A DNA stretch of 64,000 nucleotides from Lelliottia amnigena (GCA_900635465.1 LR134135.1:2604001-2668000), one strand, 5' to 3'. Shown: positions 12,880 through 22,206, numbered from the stretch's first letter. Translations and numbers: made by a program. Notes: a model not told the origin generated them from the letters alone.

Positions 12880-13383
12880 ATGACGACGCCAGGAATGATT
12901 CAGAAACTCAACGCCCAGATGAATCTTGAATTCAACACCTCCAATCTGTATCTCCATTTAAGCGACTGGTGTACCGAACACAGTCTCAACGGTACAGCCA
13001 CTTTCCTGCGCGCCCAGGCGCAAAGCAACATCACACAAATGATGCGTGTTTTCGACTTTATGAAAAGTGCCGGGGGTAATCCCGTGGTTAAAGCCATGAA
13101 TATGACCGATGGCTCTTATTCTTCGCTGGAAGAGCTGTTCCAAAAAACGCTCGACGATTATGAAACACGTTTGACCACGCTGAACAAACTCGCTGACGAA
13201 GCAGAATTCCTTCAGGACAGCGCTACGCTCGATTTTTTACAGGATATGGAAAAAGACCAGCAGCACGACGGTGTATTGCTGAAAACCATTCTTGATGAAG
13301 TGCGTAGCGCGAAATGTGCAGGGCTTTGTGTTGAGCAAACCGATCAACATTTACTGAATTTGGTGAATTGCCAGCGTCATTAA
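12880..13383 (+). CDS. ftnB: Ferritin-like protein FtnB
   Basis: FtnB is the second bacterial ferritin of enterobacteria, thought to help repair or supply iron-sulfur centres rather than store bulk iron. The 167 residues match E. coli FtnB in length and along the whole four-helix core ([25 protein letters not shown]). Compared with FtnA (QEEMTHMQ), the ferroxidase helix reads QSNITQMM, so ligand positions Glu50 and His53 are Asn and Gln. This loss is typical of FtnB. Start ATG 12880 is preceded by a weak aagga. A hairpin follows the stop. Confidence 0.93.
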   Translation: MTTPGMIQKLNAQMNLEFNTSNLYLHLSDWCTEHSLNGTATFLRAQAQSNITQMMRVFDFMKSAGGNPVVKAMNMTDGSYSSLEELFQKTLDDYETRLTTLNKLADEAEFLQDSATLDFLQDMEKDQQHDGVLLKTILDEVRSAKCAGLCVEQTDQHLLNLVNCQRH

Positions 13384-13402
13384 TCGTGCAGTCTACAGAT
13401 GA

Positions 13403-13429
13403 GGTCTGTGGTCGTACGGTCCGCAGACC
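13403..13429 (+). terminator. Hairpin after ftnB
   Basis: Stem ggtctgtgg / ccgcagacc (one G-T pair) with a 9-base loop, 20 bp after the ftnB stop, followed by a short pyrimidine stretch. Probable ftnB terminator. Confidence 0.6.
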
Positions 13430-13562
13430 CTTCTCTGGTTGTTAATCATTCGTTATCAACTCTTTGCTTTTATTGAAATTTAACAAATCCGATCTGGCTC
13501 CCAACCAATACCCTCACAAAATGAAATGATTTAGGAAATTTCATTATTGACGAGGGAGCTTC

Positions 13563-14906
13563 ATGATCACCATCGAGTTTATAGTCATCATTCTTTGCCT
13601 GCTGGTTGGAACACGTTTTGGCGGAATGGGGCTTGGGCTGATAAGCGGCATCGGCCTTTTCATTTTAACCTTTATCTTTGGATTGCAACCCGGTAAGCCG
13701 CCTGTTGACGTGATGCTCACGATTCTGGCGGTGATTGGCTGCGCGGCGACGTTACAAACGGCTGGCGGACTGAACGTGATGATGCAGTTTGCAGAACGAC
13801 TGCTGAGGCGACATCCGCAGCACATTACCCTCCTCGCCCCCTTCACCACCTGGACGCTCACTTTCCTGTGCGGAACGGGACACGTGGTTTACACCATGTT
13901 TCCAATTATCGCTGATATCGCGCTTAAAAAAGGGATTCGTCCGGAACGTCCTATGGCAGTGGCATCTATCGCGTCACAGATGGCAATTACCGCCTCGCCG
14001 GTTTCCGTTGCCGTGGTATCGCTGGTCTCCATTATCGGTGCCCAGCATGGCGTTGGGCAGGCATGGGGAATTCTCGAGATCCTGGCCATTTCCGTTCCCG
14101 CTTCACTTTTCGGGGTGCTGATCGCGGCACTCTGGAGCCTGCGTCGCGGAAAGGATCTGGCGGATGACGTGGAGTTTCAGGAAAAGATAAAAGATCCGAA
14201 ACAGCGCGAGTTTATCTTCGGCAGTACTGAAACATTAATGAATCAACGATTTCCTAAAGAGTCTTACTGGTCCACGTGGATTTTCTTTGCCGGGATAGCC
14301 GTCGTTGTTCTGCTGGGTGCACTTCCAGACTTACGTCCCGCTTTTGAAATTAAAGGGAAAATGACCGCATTATCGATGAATCTGGTGATTCAAATGATGA
14401 TGCTGATTGCCGGGGCCGTCATGCTGATAGTGTGTAAGGTTAATGCCTCGGCCATATCAAACGGTGCGGTGTTTAAAGCCGGTATGGTGGCGATTTTCTC
14501 GGTATTCGGCGTTGCCTGGATGAGTGATACGTTTTTCCAGGCCCATCTCGATGAGCTGAAAATGGCGTTGGAAGGGGTGGTGAAAAGCCATCCATGGACC
14601 TACGCTATCGTGCTGTTTTTAGTTTCAAAGCTGGTGAACAGCCAGGCTGCCGCGTTGACTGCGGTCGCGCCGATGGGATTGATGTTAGGCATTGAACCCA
14701 AAATGCTGATTGCCTTCTTCCCGGCATCGTACGGCTACTTTGTCCTCCCGACTTACCCAAGCGATTTAGCCTGTATCGGCTTTGATCGGTCCGGAACCAC
14801 GCGCATCGGTAAATTTATCATCAACCACAGCTTTATTTTACCGGGGCTGATTGGCGTAAGCTGCGCCTGTGCGGCGAGCTATCTGCTGGTACAAACCTTC
14901 TTTTAA
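13563..14906 (+). CDS. Anaerobic C4-dicarboxylate transporter, DcuA/DcuB family
   Basis: A 447-residue inner-membrane protein that matches the DcuA/DcuB family over its full length; these exchange fumarate, malate or aspartate for succinate. Landmarks are LQPGKPPVDVML, CGTGHVVYT, RPERPMA, ITASPVSVAVVSLV, SKLVNSQAAAL and FDRSGTTRIGKFIINHSFILPGLIG. It is closer to DcuB than to DcuC. E. coli K-12 has no such gene next to ftnB, so it is an extra paralogue. A gagggag ribosome site precedes ATG 13563 and a strong terminator follows. Confidence 0.92.
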   Translation: MITIEFIVIILCLLVGTRFGGMGLGLISGIGLFILTFIFGLQPGKPPVDVMLTILAVIGCAATLQTAGGLNVMMQFAERLLRRHPQHITLLAPFTTWTLTFLCGTGHVVYTMFPIIADIALKKGIRPERPMAVASIASQMAITASPVSVAVVSLVSIIGAQHGVGQAWGILEILAISVPASLFGVLIAALWSLRRGKDLADDVEFQEKIKDPKQREFIFGSTETLMNQRFPKESYWSTWIFFAGIAVVVLLGALPDLRPAFEIKGKMTALSMNLVIQMMMLIAGAVMLIVCKVNASAISNGAVFKAGMVAIFSVFGVAWMSDTFFQAHLDELKMALEGVVKSHPWTYAIVLFLVSKLVNSQAAALTAVAPMGLMLGIEPKMLIAFFPASYGYFVLPTYPSDLACIGFDRSGTTRIGKFIINHSFILPGLIGVSCACAASYLLVQTFF

Positions 14907-14916
14907 TCTGCCAAAA

Positions 14917-14945
14917 GGGCGACGTTTCTCGTCGCCCTCTGCGTT
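14917..14945 (+). terminator. Terminator after the DcuA/B-type gene
   Basis: Stem gggcgacg / cgtcgccc with a 5-base loop, followed within a few bases by a run of six T, directly after the transporter stop. Confidence 0.88.
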
Positions 14946-14986
14946 TTTTGTCAAAAATATTTCTAATTTCAAAACATCGGTTTATT

Positions 14987-15238
14987 TTAGTGCGACTCAC
15001 CCTGCGGTGTGAATTTGAGTTCGATTAACGCGATGGCTTTTTGGATTGCGCGAAGCGTAACCGGATCCGCTGCAGCAGGATGGCTAGTGAAATCGATGTT
15101 TTTCAGTTGGGTGGACATTTTTTCGCGCACTTCGATAGGCGCAATAATGTCTAACACATCAAGGATTTGTTTGATTACCAACTGGCACGCGACGACGTCA
15201 GATACCAGTTCCTGATCGGCGCTCAGATTTTGAGACAT
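14987..15238 (-). CDS. yecJ: YecJ, small conserved protein of unknown function
   Basis: An 83-residue cytoplasmic protein matching E. coli YecJ (DUF2766), with the conserved segment [15 protein letters not shown], the run HPAAADPVT and the end [11 protein letters not shown]. The start is ATG 15238, preceded by aaaggag. An in-frame extension to 15346 reads through the azuC terminator and is not real. No function is known. Confidence 0.9.
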   Translation of the reverse strand: MSQNLSADQELVSDVVACQLVIKQILDVLDIIAPIEVREKMSTQLKNIDFTSHPAAADPVTLRAIQKAIALIELKFTPQGESH

Positions 15239-15320
15239 AGGCTGCTCCTTTAATAAAGAGCGCCATAGTAGCAAAACGTCAGCCCTTTCATCTTCCCTCT
15301 CGTCGACCGCGGACATAAAA

Positions 15321-15340
15321 AAACCTGCCGAAGCAGGTTT
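15321..15340 (-). terminator. Terminator of azuCR
   Basis: Stem aaacctgc / gcaggttt with a CGAA loop, flanked by A and T runs on both sides so it can work in either direction. It ends just after the azuC stop. Confidence 0.88.
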
Positions 15341-15345
15341 TTTCA

Positions 15346-15429
15346 TCAGAACATTGCGCCTGGCGGAACGTCTTTAAACGTATTGCAGTAGTTGGCCCAC
15401 ATGCTTTTCAGGATTTTGCGCAGTTTCAT
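15346..15429 (-). CDS. azuC: AzuC, 27-residue small protein (AzuCR dual-function RNA)
   Basis: The reading frame starts [11 protein letters not shown] and ends VPPGAMF, 27 codons, against 28 in E. coli AzuC. It is too short for ordinary gene finders but the amphipathic, basic N-terminus and the KDVPPG motif are clearly AzuC. In E. coli AzuC is a membrane-associated protein that binds GlpD, and its transcript also acts as a base-pairing RNA. The intact frame, the terminator immediately after it and two CRP-like sites upstream support a functional gene. Confidence 0.88.
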   Translation of the reverse strand: MKLRKILKSMWANYCNTFKDVPPGAMF

Positions 15430-15481
15430 GGTGATGCTCCAGTAATTTGTTATGCAGGTGTAATTCTTTATCCGCATATAA

Positions 15482-15527
15482 TATGATCAATATCACAAAA
15501 ATCAATAATTGCGTGATACACATCACA
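15482..15527. promoter_or_regulatory. Two CRP-like sites upstream of azuC
   Basis: TATGATCAATATCACA (15482-15497) and CGTGATACACATCACA (15512-15527) both fit TGTGA-N6-TCACA with one or two mismatches. Their centres are 30 bp apart and lie 60-90 bp upstream of the azuC ATG. CRP control of azuCR is known in E. coli. The sites could also affect the divergent MFS gene. Confidence 0.6.
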
Positions 15528-15643
15528 GTTAACAAACCAACAATGCTGCCGGATTGTTAATAAAAGCACCGACAAATCCGTGAGTTAGCGCCTGATAAGT
15601 TCCAGTAAATTTTTATAAATTTTTTTGATACGACAGGGTAAAG

Positions 15644-17062
15644 ATGACAGAAAATATCAACGTGAAGGAGAGCCGCGGGATATCTCCAGCGGCACTTTTA
15701 GTCGCCGGTGCGTTCTTTATGGAGTTTCTCGATGGAACCGTGATTGCGACCGCCCTTCCGGATATGGCCAGGAGTTTTGGCGTTGAGGCGGTAGAGTTAA
15801 ACATCGGCATCAGCGCTTACCTCATCACGCTGGCGGTACTGATCCCCGCCAGCGGCTGGATTGCCGATCGCTTCGGTGCCAGGAAGGTGTTTGCAGTTGC
15901 ACTGGCCATCTTTACGCTGGCATCGGTATTTTGCGGGTTATCCACAACAGTCGATCAGTTCGTCACCATGCGCATATTGCAAGGAATGGGTGGTGCGCTG
16001 ATGGTGCCTGTGGGTCGGCTCGCCGTCTTGCGAACAACGCCTAAACATCTGCTCATCACAGCCATCGCCACGTTAACCTGGCCCGCGTTGGTTGCGCCGA
16101 TAATCGGGCCACCGCTCGGCGGATTTATTACGAGCTACGCCGACTGGCGCTGGATCTTCTTTATTAATGTTCCGCTTGGGATCATCGCGATTATCCTGGC
16201 GCTGCGTATTATCCCGGATTTGCATGAAGATGCCCGCCGTCCGTTCGACTTGCCGGGATTCATAGCAACGACCATCGCCATGGTAAGCCTGGTGTACGCG
16301 ATGGAATCAATGGGGGCTCAGCAGACCGATACCGCTGTGACATTCGCGCTTTTGGCTGTCGGATGCGTAACGTTGTTCTACGCTTTGCGTCATTTTCAAC
16401 GCGCCAAATGGCCGATGATCCGCCTCGACGCCATGCAGGTCCCCACCTTTCGCGTGACAATGTACGGCGGTTCCCTGTTTCGCGCTTCTATTAGCGCAGT
16501 TCCCTTCCTGCTGCCGCTCATGTTTCAGGTCGGTTTTGGCATGGATGCGTTTCACTCTGGCCTGCTGGTGCTGGCCGTTTTCGTGGGGAACCTGACCATC
16601 AAACCTGCGACAACGCCGCTCATCCGTCGTCTGGGTTTTCGGAAATTATTACTGATTAATGGCGCGTTAAATGTCCTGTCGCTGTTGGCGTGCGCGCTTA
16701 TCACGCCGCAAACGCCTGTCTGGCTTATTTTGTTAATCTTGTATTTAGGCGGGGTTTTCCGTTCCATTCAGTTTACCGCCGTCAGCACGCTGGCCTTTTC
16801 TGATGTGCCTTCCGCGCAGATGAGCTACGCCAACACCCTGTTTTCGACGGCCACACAGCTCGCCGTCGGGCTGGGCATTACGTTGGGTGCGATTGGGATT
16901 CGTATTGGTGAGAAAATGAGCGATGCGTTAGGTATGGCTGCGATACCCGGTCTGAGCTTCCGACTGGCCTTTGTCGCTATCGCCATAATCTGCCTGATCG
17001 GAATGTTTGATACGCTAAGCCTGGCCAAAGATGCAGGCAGCGCGGTATCGAAAAAACGATAA
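15644..17062 (+). CDS. MFS transporter, DHA2 (drug:H+ antiporter) family
   Basis: A 472-residue inner-membrane protein. DHA2-type motifs are present: FLDGTVIATALPDMA in the first helix, GWIADRFGARKVF (motif A) and RILQGMGGALMVPVGR (motif B). The whole protein resembles MdtD and related 14-helix exporters. Substrate cannot be assigned. It is inserted between azuC and the RpiB-like gene, where E. coli K-12 has neither. Frame intact, terminator immediately after the stop. Confidence 0.88.
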   Translation: MTENINVKESRGISPAALLVAGAFFMEFLDGTVIATALPDMARSFGVEAVELNIGISAYLITLAVLIPASGWIADRFGARKVFAVALAIFTLASVFCGLSTTVDQFVTMRILQGMGGALMVPVGRLAVLRTTPKHLLITAIATLTWPALVAPIIGPPLGGFITSYADWRWIFFINVPLGIIAIILALRIIPDLHEDARRPFDLPGFIATTIAMVSLVYAMESMGAQQTDTAVTFALLAVGCVTLFYALRHFQRAKWPMIRLDAMQVPTFRVTMYGGSLFRASISAVPFLLPLMFQVGFGMDAFHSGLLVLAVFVGNLTIKPATTPLIRRLGFRKLLLINGALNVLSLLACALITPQTPVWLILLILYLGGVFRSIQFTAVSTLAFSDVPSAQMSYANTLFSTATQLAVGLGITLGAIGIRIGEKMSDALGMAAIPGLSFRLAFVAIAIICLIGMFDTLSLAKDAGSAVSKKR

Positions 17063-17065
17063 TAA

Positions 17066-17090
17066 AAAAGCCAGCGCGATGCTGGCTTTT
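17066..17090 (+). terminator. Terminator after the MFS gene
   Basis: Stem aaaagccagc / gctggctttt with a 5-base loop and flanking A and T runs; it can also serve the convergent RpiB-like gene. Confidence 0.88.
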
Positions 17091-17121
17091 CGTCTTAGCG
17101 GTCTTGCGACTTATCGTAAGA

Positions 17122-17761
17122 TTAGCCGACGATACCGCGAACAAAGGCTTCAATCTCTTTGTCCTGGCAGTTTTCAAAGAAGCACTGCTGGAAGCGCTGG
17201 CCTGACACGGCGGTTTTCACCAGTTCCGGGTCGATTGCGCGCAGTGTATCCAGATAGTTGTCCTTCACAACGGCGGCTTTAACCTGATTCAGGATACCGG
17301 CATTACGGACCTGTGGCTCTTTACGCTCCGGTGGATAACCTTCGCCTTTACGGCCAGTGAATGCTTTTTCAAAGATAAAGCGCACGTTCAGTTCCGCGCC
17401 CCAACCAAAGCCTTTGGCAAACGGCAGCGCCAGTGCGTTACCGTTGTTGATCTGGGCAAACAGGAAGGCATCAGCCGGATCGATACAGTAGCCGCAGTTC
17501 ACGCCAGGATGGATGTTCAGGGACATCAACGCGCCCCTGGCCGGTGCCGCAGCCGGTCACGACGAAGTCAACAGCCTTAGAATTGATCAGGATGCTGGCC
17601 ATGATGCCCAGGTGGATGTACGTCAGGTGATGGTCGTTCTCATCACTCATCCCCACGTTAAACACCGGGAAGCCTTTTTCGTCGGCTACGCCTTTCAATT
17701 CATTAAGAATAATGGCGTTTTTCCCCGCCTGGCTGTTTTCCATCATCAGTGCAATTTTCAT
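17122..17761 (-). CDS. RpiB/LacA/LacB-family sugar-phosphate isomerase (one frameshift)
   Basis: Two overlapping frames join into one 212-residue protein when one G is removed from the GGGG near 17533. The N-terminal part reads MKIALMMENSQAGKN and then VVTGCGTGQG, which corresponds to the active-site Cys and GTG loop of RpiB-type isomerases. The second part (LNIHPGVNCGYC, PADAFLFAQINNGNALALP) continues the family. Proteins of this type interconvert keto and aldo sugar phosphates; substrate is unknown. No sugar kinase or transporter adjoins it. Not present at this locus in E. coli K-12. Confidence 0.8.
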
Positions 17762-18008
17762 TCTTCATCTCCTGAATGCGATGCGGGTTGTCCCGCCACA
17801 GATAGCTCGTCCACTCAACTCTACTATCTGGCAAACATACTTTCAAATTAACTGAAAAAATGTTTTAAAAAATTAAGGTGACTTCACACATTTCTGTTTT
17901 GAGGGTGCAAATTTGTGCGTGCTCATAAAGTGACGAAATTTGTACTCGCGAATCCGTCGGTTAGCTAGACTGCATTTTAAAGACCATAAAATCCTTTGGG
18001 GAACACCT

Positions 18009-20187
18009 GTGAATATGCGCCGCCGGAAGCCTCGCATCGCATTGCTAATCGGGATAATTATCCTTTATGGACTGTTCTGGGCAAGAATAACGTTTGCACA
18101 ACCCTCCCCTCAATCAAACCCTGTTCCCGTCTGGATTTATGATGCCGACAGTTTTGAATACTGGCGCACTCCCCAGGGCGAAATGCAGGGTTTCTATCCC
18201 GAACTTATCCGCGCGATTAACCTTAAATATGACACACATCTGGAACTCAAGCCGATAGGTGGACCTGAAATCGGACAGCGTTTTAATACCGACAGCTACG
18301 GAGTGTATGCAGGCGTTCTGCGAACGGAGTCGAGGGCGCGCACCAAAATCCTCTCATCACAGCTCTTTATCAATGAAGTGGTGGCTGCCAGCCCATCGAT
18401 GTGGGTGAATACTGCAGAAGAGCTGGCTAACGCTCGCGTTCTGTTTCGCCAGAATGATGCCACGCTTGAGAGCGTACAAAAGCGTTATCCCGGATCTGAC
18501 GTTTCGCTCAATTCATCTGGTCGCCACCAGCGAAGAAGCCTTCCGCTTACTGAGCGAGCGTAAAGCCGACTTCTACATCAATGACGCCAGTGAGATGGAA
18601 AACACCCAGCGCTACTACCTGCTCTCCCATCCTTTTCCTGAACTGCGTATCCCCGTGGTGCTAGCGTTCAGCCCGGAGCTGCGCGATTTACGTGAAAAGG
18701 TAAATACCTTTATTGGTGAGTGGTACCGCAGCGGGGCGTTACGCCAGGCGCTGGAGGAGAGTAAGCGACAATACCTTCTCAGTCGTATTGTTATTTCAAA
18801 TGATGAAAAAGCCTGGCTTGCCAATAATCATCTGGAAATCTGGTTACCTAAAAATGAAAACTTTGCGCCGATAATCTGGAAAGACAACCGTGGTTACCAG
18901 GGAACCGCGATCAATATGATTAATGACATGCGCGAATTACTCGGCATGGAAGTCGATGTTCATTTTATTGATAATTATGCCGAAACGCTGGACAAACAGC
19001 GCTGGCCTGTTCGCCTTGTTGATGTCGCCGAAAGCAGCAATACCGAGCATGCAGCAGGTCGAATTGGGCCGGACATTGCCTGGCATAACGTCTATTACAA
19101 TCGAATCAAACAGCCATTTTTGTGGGATGAGGAAAGTATTCGCAGCCAGCGTGTCGGCGTGCTGGAGGGGTCATTCTCCGCCCGCTATTTACAGGAACGA
19201 TTCGGTAACGACGTCGTTATCGTGACCCAACACAGCCTTAACGGCCTGATCGATGCCATCGAAAACAACAAAATTGACTATATTCTGGGCGATTTAAGTT
19301 CGCTGGAGTCGACGCTTCGCGGCAATGAGTTGTTCCGAGGCGTGCTAAAAGTGGCTGGCATCACGCGATCTGAGTTTATTGTTGGCCCCCGGGTTCAGCC
19401 CGATCACCCTCTCTTTCAACTGCTCACTCAGATTCACCGTCTCTCTAGCTTCCGTACGCAACTGGAGCGCCAGGAAGAACCTGATTTCTTTCCTGATTTA
19501 ACCAAAAACACGCTGAAAATAGTCAGCGTCATTTTGCTTGTGACGGCGCTGTTTAGCCTGTTTATGCTGATAATGATGCGCCGCCATATAAAAGAGAATC
19601 GGTTAATCAATCGCAATATTGTGCAGGCGCTGGAAAAGGTCAACCGCGCGCACGATGACGAGACAGGAAGCCATATCCAGCGCGTCGCGAAATACTGCGC
19701 AATGATGGCTCGCGAGCTGAAATTGTCCCGCAAAATGATCGCAGACATTGAGCATTTTGCTTCGTTGCATGATGTCGGGAAAATCGCCGTCCCCGACCGC
19801 ATTTTGCGCAAGCAGGGGCCGCTAACGCCTCAAGAATTCAGCGAAATGAAACTGCATACGACGAAAGGCTATATGATCATTCAGGGCCTGGCGCTGGGTC
19901 CGGTCGCGGAAAATATTATTCACTTCCATCACGAAAAATGGGACGGCAGCGGCTATCCCGAGGGGCTTCGCGGCGAGAATATTCCGCTAGAAGCACGCAT
20001 CCTGGCGTTGGCGGATGTGTACGACGCATTACGGCAAAAACGCGTGTACAAACCCGCATTTACTCACGAACAGGCGTGCGAGGTGATCTTTGATGGCGCT
20101 GGACGCCACTTCGATCCGCAACTCATTGCGTTATTCCGCAAACACCATCTCAAGTTTCGCACGATATTTGACAGTCTGGCGGATTGA
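18009..20187 (+). CDS. HD-GYP domain c-di-GMP phosphodiesterase with two periplasmic solute-binding-type sensor domains (one frameshift)
   Basis: The corrected protein is 725 residues. An N-terminal membrane anchor (about residues 15-35) is followed by two tandem SBP_bac_3-like periplasmic domains (roughly 40-255 and 260-490). A second membrane helix (VSVILLVTALFSLFMLI, about 505-525) leads to a cytoplasmic HD-GYP domain with HDVGK near residue 587 and HHEKWDGSGYPEGL. All metal ligands and the GYP motif are present, so it should hydrolyse c-di-GMP. An extra C in the CCC near 18491 splits the frame. The start GTG 18009 has a well-spaced ggggaa. It may tune c-di-GMP, hence motility, to a periplasmic ligand. 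Confidence 0.87.
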
Positions 20188-20291
20188 GCACCGCCGTCGC
20201 AAAGAGAAAGAGCGGATTGGCTGGCTATTCCACGCATTGCGCGCCGGATCAGACGGTAGGATAGAGTGTTTTCAATGACTCAGAGCGAAAT

Positions 20292-20630
20292 ATGAAGAGA
20301 TTATTCCTTGCAGGCGCGCTTCTGTTGCTCGCGGGTTGTAATGTGACCCGCCAGGCTGAAGTGAACAGCGTGGACAGCACCAGCGGCGTTGTCAGGCTCA
20401 ATATGGGTCAGGCAATACTGCAAAATAGCCATTATGATAATTACGTGACTAACGGTACGGCGACACGTGAATGCCAGGCAATGGGTTACGCGACCGCTTC
20501 AGCTTATGGCCAGCCGATAAAAACCTGCACTGTTGTCAGCGGTTCGCTGTGCCTGAATGAAAGCGTGACGATCCAATACAAGTGCCAGGGTTTCGCGATT
20601 AATCCCTCGGCAAAGCAAACCTACTATTAA
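20292..20630 (+). CDS. yecR: YecR lipoprotein
   Basis: A 112-residue lipoprotein with a type II signal peptide ending in the lipobox LLAGC (Cys16). The mature part matches E. coli YecR (TRQAEV, GTATRECQAMGYA, CLNESVTIQYKCQ). In E. coli yecR is in the flagellar regulon, but I do not see a clear sigma-28 promoter here. Function unknown. A 13-bp tandem duplication lies at its 3' end. Confidence 0.88.
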   Translation: MKRLFLAGALLLLAGCNVTRQAEVNSVDSTSGVVRLNMGQAILQNSHYDNYVTNGTATRECQAMGYATASAYGQPIKTCTVVSGSLCLNESVTIQYKCQGFAINPSAKQTYY

Positions 20631-20644
20631 TACCTACTATTAAT
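20619..20644. repeat. 13-bp tandem duplication at the yecR stop codon
   Basis: ACCTACTATTAAT occurs twice head to tail (20619-20631 and 20632-20644). The first copy holds the last two Tyr codons and the stop of yecR, so the duplication does not change the protein. Confidence 0.9.
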
Positions 20645-20650
20645 AATAGT

Positions 20651-20673
20651 GCTGCCAGAATAGCGCTGGCAGC
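20651..20673 (+). terminator. Hairpin after yecR
   Basis: Stem gctgccag / ctggcagc with a 7-base loop, 20 bp after the yecR stop. No T run follows, so it may only stabilise the mRNA end. Confidence 0.5.
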
Positions 20674-20848
20674 ATATTCAAATAAGAAACAGAACAATTC
20701 TCATTAAAATATTAACCATTGCCAATGCGTTTTATTCCCATTCGTATTTTAAATAAATAATATCTTTATTTTACCTTTTGCAAATAATTTAATAACAAAT
20801 TATAGTGACGCTCTGCCCGACTCATAAATAATTATATGGAGCTGCACC

Positions 20849-21346
20849 ATGCTGAAAACTGAAATGATCGATAAGCTCAACGAGCAAATGAACCTTGAGC
20901 TTTTTTCATCCCTGCTTTATCAACAGATGAGTGCCTGGTGCAGCTTCCACAGTTTTGAAGGCGCAGCCGCATTTCTGCGTCGTCACGCTCAGGAAGAGAT
21001 GACGCACATGCAGCGTCTGTTTGATTATCTGGCCGATACTGGCAGTCTGCCGCGCATTAATCCTGTTGCATCCCCTTTCGCGGAGTACGCGTCTCTGGAT
21101 GAATTGTTCCGCGCAACGTACGAACATGAACAGCTGATCACGCAAAAAATTAATGAATTAACCCACGCTGCGATGATTGGTCAGGATTATCCAACCTTTA
21201 ATTTCCTGCAGTGGTATGTGGCAGAACAACACGAAGAAGAGAAATTGTTTAAATCTGTTCTGGATAAATTGTCACTGGTGGGTAAATCTGGCGAAGGTCT
21301 GTACTTTATTGATAAAGAGCTTTCCACGCTCGACACCCAGAATTAA
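20849..21346 (+). CDS. ftnA: Iron-storage ferritin FtnA
   Basis: FtnA is the main cytoplasmic ferritin; 24 subunits oxidise and store iron. The 165 residues match E. coli FtnA, with ferroxidase ligands visible: Glu17 (NLELFSSLL), Glu50 and His53 (AQEEMTHMQ), Glu94 and the [11 protein letters not shown] helix. Start ATG 20849 has a ggag site. Separate transcription unit with its own terminator. Confidence 0.96.
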   Translation: MLKTEMIDKLNEQMNLELFSSLLYQQMSAWCSFHSFEGAAAFLRRHAQEEMTHMQRLFDYLADTGSLPRINPVASPFAEYASLDELFRATYEHEQLITQKINELTHAAMIGQDYPTFNFLQWYVAEQHEEEKLFKSVLDKLSLVGKSGEGLYFIDKELSTLDTQN

Positions 21347-21350
21347 TTTT

Positions 21351-21376
21351 AAAAGGGAGCCTGCTGGCTCCCTTTT
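21351..21376 (+). terminator. Terminator after ftnA
   Basis: Stem aaaagggagcc / ggctccctttt with a 4-base loop followed by further T; it lies between convergent ftnA and yecH. Confidence 0.9.
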
Positions 21377-21616
21377 TTAATGCTGACATATTTTACTTTG
21401 GTGCGTAGAAAACCCTTCCGATAAGGGAATAAATTTACCTTTATTCTTCAGGAATTCCACGAGCTGCGCGGCCGTCATATTCTCCGCAGAACACGTATGG
21501 AAACGCGCACTTTCACCGAATCGCGTATGGATAACCTGAATCAGACTGGTTTCTGAATATTGCTCATCAGATTCCAGCATCATATTGAGCACTTCATGCC
21601 CGTGAATTGACGTCAT
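21377..21616 (-). CDS. yecH: YecH, small conserved protein of unknown function
   Basis: A 79-residue protein matching YecH (DUF2492): SIHGHEVLNMMLES, FGESARFHTCSAENMTA and LVEFLKNKGKF. The conserved His and Cys suggest a metal or redox role, but none is proven. The start is ATG 21616 with ggagggg upstream; the longer open frame above it is not conserved in character. Confidence 0.88.
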   Translation of the reverse strand: MTSIHGHEVLNMMLESDEQYSETSLIQVIHTRFGESARFHTCSAENMTAAQLVEFLKNKGKFIPLSEGFSTHQSKICQH

Positions 21617-21683
21617 AACCCCTCCAGAAAGAAAGGCACAGACTACACGCGAAGTCGGCCTCACGCCTTGCGCTGGCACAGGT

Positions 21684-22025
21684 TTACATGCACCCGGCAC
21701 AGCTGGTGCATCGCCAGTCATGAGGATTAATCGCCTGATAAAAGGCGCGATAGTTGACGCTTTCGAGCGGAATAGCGTTGTCGAAGAACAGGTCGGTGAG
21801 CCACTCGACGTTCTCAATTATCCACTCATCCTCTTTCAAACCCTGGGCAAAAATCTCATCGTCCGGATCCATAATGTTGTAGATCGCCCACGTCCCCATA
21901 TCTTTTTCACGACGCGGCTCAGGCAATTCAAGTGCCTCACCGTTGTAGTGAATAATCCAGTGTCCGTGACACAGTAAATTGCCCGAACGACTCCAAGCGG
22001 CCTGAAAGGGATTATCCCCTGCCAT
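21684..22025 (-). CDS. Conserved-looking hypothetical protein, 113 residues
   Basis: I do not recognise this protein. It is acidic, has several Trp (HWIIHYN, DMGTWAIYN, EDEWIIENVEWL) and ends in a cysteine cluster, CTSCAGCM, that could bind a metal. No signal peptide or membrane segment. It lies upstream of yecH in the same direction with about 65 bp between, and is divergent from tyrP. Codon use looks like that of its neighbours, so I think it is a real gene. Confidence 0.65.
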   Translation of the reverse strand: MAGDNPFQAAWSRSGNLLCHGHWIIHYNGEALELPEPRREKDMGTWAIYNIMDPDDEIFAQGLKEDEWIIENVEWLTDLFFDNAIPLESVNYRAFYQAINPHDWRCTSCAGCM

Positions 22026-22165
22026 CAGCTTCTCACTTTTGTTGATTATTTATATTTACTGTTTAAGGTACGCCTGATTTTCGCGCGAAAGTATTGCCCT
22101 TATGAAGTAGGCAAAACCCTCAAAAGTATCAGCCAGTTGCCCTAAATATCGCACTCAGTCGAAAT

Positions 22166-22206
22166 CGTAAATATTTAATTACGCCAATTGTAACGGTGAT
22201 TTGACG
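22166..22206. promoter_or_regulatory. Possible pair of TyrR boxes upstream of tyrP
   Basis: CGTAAA-N6-ATTACG (22166-22183) and TGTAAC-N6-TTGACG (22189-22206) both resemble the TyrR box TGTAAA-N6-TTTACA. They are spaced 23 bp centre to centre. Paired boxes repress tyrP in E. coli. Both matches are imperfect. Confidence 0.4.

Noticed and set aside
15239..15346. A longer YecJ starting [10 protein letters not shown].
   Set aside because: That start lies in the azuCR terminator hairpin; the sequence is the translation of the stem-loop.
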